A DNA stretch of 64,000 nucleotides from Bacteroidales bacterium (GTDB taxonomy: Bacteria > Bacteroidota > Bacteroidia > Bacteroidales > UBA12077), in the NCBI GenBank assembly GCA_003446015.1, contig DMBU01000092.1, forward strand, positions 13,167-77,166, in the 5' to 3' direction. The notes below the pieces were generated by a model that did not search any database, was not told the DNA's origin, and was given only the letters and a program-made list of their open reading frames with translations. The position numbers and the translations under genes are program-made. Of the stretch, positions 61,580 to 64,000 are shown in pieces. Numbering within the stretch: the stretch's first letter is position 1; each line of letters begins with the position of its first letter.

Positions 61580-62806
61580 TTATTGAATCGCTTTGAGTGC
61601 TGCTGCCGTAGCATCTTTAACCGATGATGAAACATCCATTGGTTTTCGACTACATGCCACCGGAATAATTCCTTCGGTTTGGATGTCCAACATAAATTGA
61701 TTTTTATCCTTTTCCAGATTCAGATTTAAATTTGAAGGAACAATGCCTGTTGCCAACACAACCATATCAGCTTCGTATTTTATTTTCTTGCCTGATAAAA
61801 TATCTTCAGCCTCTAAAATCAGATTGTTATTTTCAGTTTCAGTAATCTTTCCAACTTTCCCTTTAATCAATTCAATATTTTTATTATTCTGAACTTTAAC
61901 CAGAAAATCTTCATTTCGACCTGCTACGCGTAAATCGATATAGAAAATTTTAATTTCAGATTTAGGATAAAGCTCCTGAATGGTTAATGCATGTTTTAAG
62001 GATGCAGAACAACAAACCGCTGAACAGTAGGGTAGGTGATTCTCATCGCGAGAACCGGCACATTGTACAAAAGCAATCTTTTTAGGTTCGTTTTTATCAG
62101 ATAATCGAAGCAATTTATTTTCTCCAATACCATTCGATGCAATAAATCGCTCAAATTCAACATTGGTAATAATATTTTTTGAAGTTGAATAATTTAGGTT
62201 GTCGATTTTCGAAGCATCGTAGTTTTTCCAACCAGTTGCAATAACTACTGAACTTACTTCAATCTCTCTGATTTCTTCTTTTGCATTTAAATCAATAGCA
62301 TCGTAATTACATACTTCGACGCATTTGTTGCATGATTCCTTTTTGCAATATTCATCATCAATAAAATATTTGTAGGGGAAAGCCATTTCGTGAGGAAGAT
62401 ATGCAGCTTTATTTTTTGTAAATCCGTAGTTGAAATCATTGGGACGTTCTTCGGGACAAACTTCTGCACATTTTCCGCAGGCAGTACAATTATTTTTGAT
62501 GTAAAGTGGTTCTGTTTTTAATTTTGCTTTGAAGTTTCCTTTTTCACCTGCAATCTCAACAACTTCAGTAGAAGTAAAATAGTTGATCCCTGGATTTTGT
62601 TTTATTCTTCGAAAATTTATCTCCAATCCACATGTAGGCGGACAAAGTTTTGGAAAGTAATTATTGAATTTAACCACATTACCACCTAAATAAGGTTCTT
62701 TTTCAATTAAAATAACTTCTTTCCCTACTTCGGCAATTTCAACTGCGGTGGTTATACCACTTATTCCACCACCGATTACCAGAACTGGTTTTTGAGTTTT
62801 GTTCAT
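61580..62806 (-). CDS. qmoA: QmoA: FAD/Fe-S subunit of the quinone-interacting complex
   Basis: HdrA-like flavoprotein, 408 residues. It has the FAD motif VIGGGISGITTAVEIAEVGK near the start, the segment CPPTCGLEINFRRI, ferredoxin-like cysteines (CTACGKCAEVCP and CKKESCNKCVEVC), and FVQCAGSRDENHLPYCSAVCC shared with QmoB in two parts around residues 225-250. Length agrees with known QmoA. With QmoB and QmoC it forms the complex that transfers electrons between quinones and APS reductase. Confidence 0.9.
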   Translation of the reverse strand: MNKTQKPVLVIGGGISGITTAVEIAEVGKEVILIEKEPYLGGNVVKFNNYFPKLCPPTCGLEINFRRIKQNPGINYFTSTEVVEIAGEKGNFKAKLKTEPLYIKNNCTACGKCAEVCPEERPNDFNYGFTKNKAAYLPHEMAFPYKYFIDDEYCKKESCNKCVEVCNYDAIDLNAKEEIREIEVSSVVIATGWKNYDASKIDNLNYSTSKNIITNVEFERFIASNGIGENKLLRLSDKNEPKKIAFVQCAGSRDENHLPYCSAVCCSASLKHALTIQELYPKSEIKIFYIDLRVAGRNEDFLVKVQNNKNIELIKGKVGKITETENNNLILEAEDILSGKKIKYEADMVVLATGIVPSNLNLNLEKDKNQFMLDIQTEGIIPVACSRKPMDVSSSVKDATAAALKAIQ

Positions 62807-62820
62807 TTAAATTATGTTTC

Positions 62821-62841
62821 TAGTTACTAGTTACTAGTTAC
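62821..62841. repeat. heptamer repeat TAGTTAC, three units
   Basis: Three exact units in the spacer between aprA and qmoA; they form the left arm of the hairpin below. Confidence 0.6.
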
Positions 62842-62878
62842 TTGTTTAACCAGCTACAAGCAACTAGTAACCAGCAAC
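62823..62878 (-). other. long hairpin between aprA and qmoA
   Basis: A 23-bp stem pairs 62823-62845 with 62856-62878 (three A/G mismatches) around a 10-base loop. It may act as an mRNA stabiliser or partial attenuator between aprA and the qmo genes. No T run follows on either side. Confidence 0.6.
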
Positions 62879-62888
62879 AAAATATATT

Positions 62889-64000
62889 TTATGTAAGTTC
62901 TTTAATATCACGTTTAATCATTTCCCATTCACCAGTTTCCGGATTCCATTTACAGTTTGCAAATGCTTTCCAGTCGTCTTTCATGGTAGGATAATCGGTT
63001 CTGAAATAATATCCGGGCCAGCGAGTTTCTTCTCTAAATAACATCGTTCTGATATGCGATTCGGCTTGCCACATTCGATGAACATTCTCCCAACATCGCA
63101 TTAATTCGTTCAAATCTTTGGCGGCCAATTTCTCAGAATCTTCTTTCATGAATTCAAGGAATTCCAATCCTTTTTCCAGTAAAGCTTTCGATGTTTTAAA
63201 ACCAACAGAAGCTCCGCCGGCATATTCATCCATAATTTTTTGTAAACGGAACATGAACATTTTTGGCTTGATGAAATTTGGATTTACATCTTCATCATTA
63301 GCATAATCTTTATGTTCTTCAAATGTTGCTAATGGTTGTAAAATTCTTGCTTTTAATTCATTGATCTTTTCTTCATCGATGTTTACAGAACCAGGATTAT
63401 CAATAATAAATGCCAAAGCTGCTTTAGCTGCAATACGACCTTCGGTAAATGATCCTGATGAGAATTTATGTGATGAAGCACCCGATGCATCACCAGCAGC
63501 AAATAAACCCTTAACGGTGGTCATATTATCATAACCCCAGTGGTAATCATCAGATGGAGATAAATCTTTTGGTCCACTAACCCACGCCCCTGATGCACCT
63601 GAATGTGAACTAATAAAATAGGGTTCGCAAGCAGAAATCTCTGAAGGAGATTCTTCTGGTGAGATATTATGCGAAGCCCAATTTAATGCCTGACTAATGG
63701 TCATATCTAAGAAGTCTTCCCATGCTTCTGATTCCAACTCTTTCATTTTGCGTTTTGCTTCTTTTTCGTCAACGATATCTGCCATTAATTTTTGAATAGC
63801 TTCATCCGTGCGCATATAAATTGGTCCATTTCCTTCTTCAAGTTCTTGTAACATTAAGTAGTTTCGAAGGTTAGCAGGGGTAGGTTGTGAGATCCCGTAT
63901 GGAGCCCATTTTTCAAGTTCTGCTTTACGGGTTTCCATATAATCTTCGCCTTTGGCATTGGTAGCTTTCGATTTGAAAAGCAGGAACCATGCACCAACAG
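62889..64000 (-). CDS. aprA: adenylylsulfate (APS) reductase alpha subunit, C-terminal part
   Basis: Truncated by the window edge: the frame stays open to base 63998, giving about 369 of an expected ~640 residues. Family marks that I see: NAKGEDYMETRKAELEKW, FLDMTISQALNWASHNI, the FAD/substrate segment SSHKFSSGSFTEGRIAAKAA (with the histidine that is catalytic in Archaeoglobus AprA), and ETRWPGYYFRTDYP near the C-terminus. It reduces APS to sulfite or runs in reverse. The gene precedes qmoA, qmoB and qmoC on the same strand; aprB should lie beyond the edge. Similarity to the Archaeoglobus enzyme in remembered sequence is high over this whole part. Confidence 0.93.
   Translation of the reverse strand, partial: VGAWFLLFKSKATNAKGEDYMETRKAELEKWAPYGISQPTPANLRNYLMLQELEEGNGPIYMRTDEAIQKLMADIVDEKEAKRKMKELESEAWEDFLDMTISQALNWASHNISPEESPSEISACEPYFISSHSGASGAWVSGPKDLSPSDDYHWGYDNMTTVKGLFAAGDASGASSHKFSSGSFTEGRIAAKAALAFIIDNPGSVNIDEEKINELKARILQPLATFEEHKDYANDEDVNPNFIKPKMFMFRLQKIMDEYAGGASVGFKTSKALLEKGLEFLEFMKEDSEKLAAKDLNELMRCWENVHRMWQAESHIRTMLFREETRWPGYYFRTDYPTMKDDWKAFANCKWNPETGEWEMIKRDIKELT

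Noticed and set aside
63440..63500. Possible loss of a catalytic His in AprA (SSGSF in place of SSGSH)
   Set aside because: The Archaeoglobus enzyme also has Phe here; the catalytic His is the one in SHKFSS, which is present.
1..64000. tRNA, rRNA or CRISPR loci
   Set aside because: I looked for T-arm like GGTTCGA patterns, rRNA cores and regularly spaced repeats and saw none; small RNA genes could still be missed without a covariance search.

Overview
The window looks like chromosomal DNA of an anaerobic, AT-rich Bacteroidota bacterium, probably near the Marinilabiliales/Bacteroidales. The pointers are Bacteroidota-type -7 promoter boxes (TAnnTTTG), few Shine-Dalgarno sites outside the hydrogenase genes and the mobile element, a TonB receptor with an N-terminal carboxypeptidase-regulatory-like domain, LytS/LytTR two-component genes and MacB/FtsX-type permeases. 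The taxonomic placement is inferred from gene style, not from a marker gene. I saw no rRNA, tRNA or CRISPR array.

Layout. 0-0.4 kb: the end of a membrane-anchored protein. 0.8-5.8 kb: a TCA set (aconitase, NADP-type isocitrate dehydrogenase, citrate synthase). 6.1-10.4 kb: a trimeric electron-bifurcating-type [FeFe]-hydrogenase operon. 10.7-21.9 kb: a chemoreceptor, a cupin gene broken by an in-frame TGA, a TPR protein, an Asp/Glu racemase, an FAD dehydrogenase, a patatin/outer-membrane protein and a secreted four-repeat protein. 21.9-34.8 kb: two divergent operons, one (minus strand) with a small [2Fe-2S] protein, a PAS-containing sensory hydrogenase, a SpoIIE/PP2C phosphatase and a membrane protein, the other (plus strand) with a second HydCBA, a sensory hydrogenase fused to a histidine kinase, two response-regulator genes and rex. 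34.8-38.8 kb: ribF and an ABC uptake operon with an embedded receiver protein. 39.0-43.9 kb: a TM1266-like regulator, a TonB receptor, HydG and two small ACT-like proteins. 44.0-54.2 kb: an FtsX-like permease and an RND efflux operon next to a LytS/LytTR pair. 54.4-57.2 kb: a complete IS1595-type element (31-bp imperfect inverted repeats, 8-bp target duplication) with several passenger genes and a structured RNA leader. 57.4-64 kb: a SiaC-like gene, then aprA-qmoA-[GxxExxY cassette]-qmoB-qmoC on the minus strand.

How it fits together. Three promoters (at 6.1, 26.3 and 38.9 kb) carry the same palindrome, TGTTA-N6-TAACA or a close variant, as expected for Rex, whose gene is in the second hydrogenase operon. 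Both hydrogenases and the maturation operon are therefore probably one NADH/NAD+-controlled regulon. The two H-cluster sensor proteins, which lack the usual proton-relay cysteine, probably report H2 to a histidine kinase and to a PP2C phosphatase. The apr-qmo genes indicate dissimilatory APS/sulfite metabolism with quinone coupling, which is unexpected in this group. Together they suggest a hydrogen-linked, possibly sulfate-reducing Bacteroidota; dsrAB, sat and aprB are not in the window, so that lifestyle is an inference.
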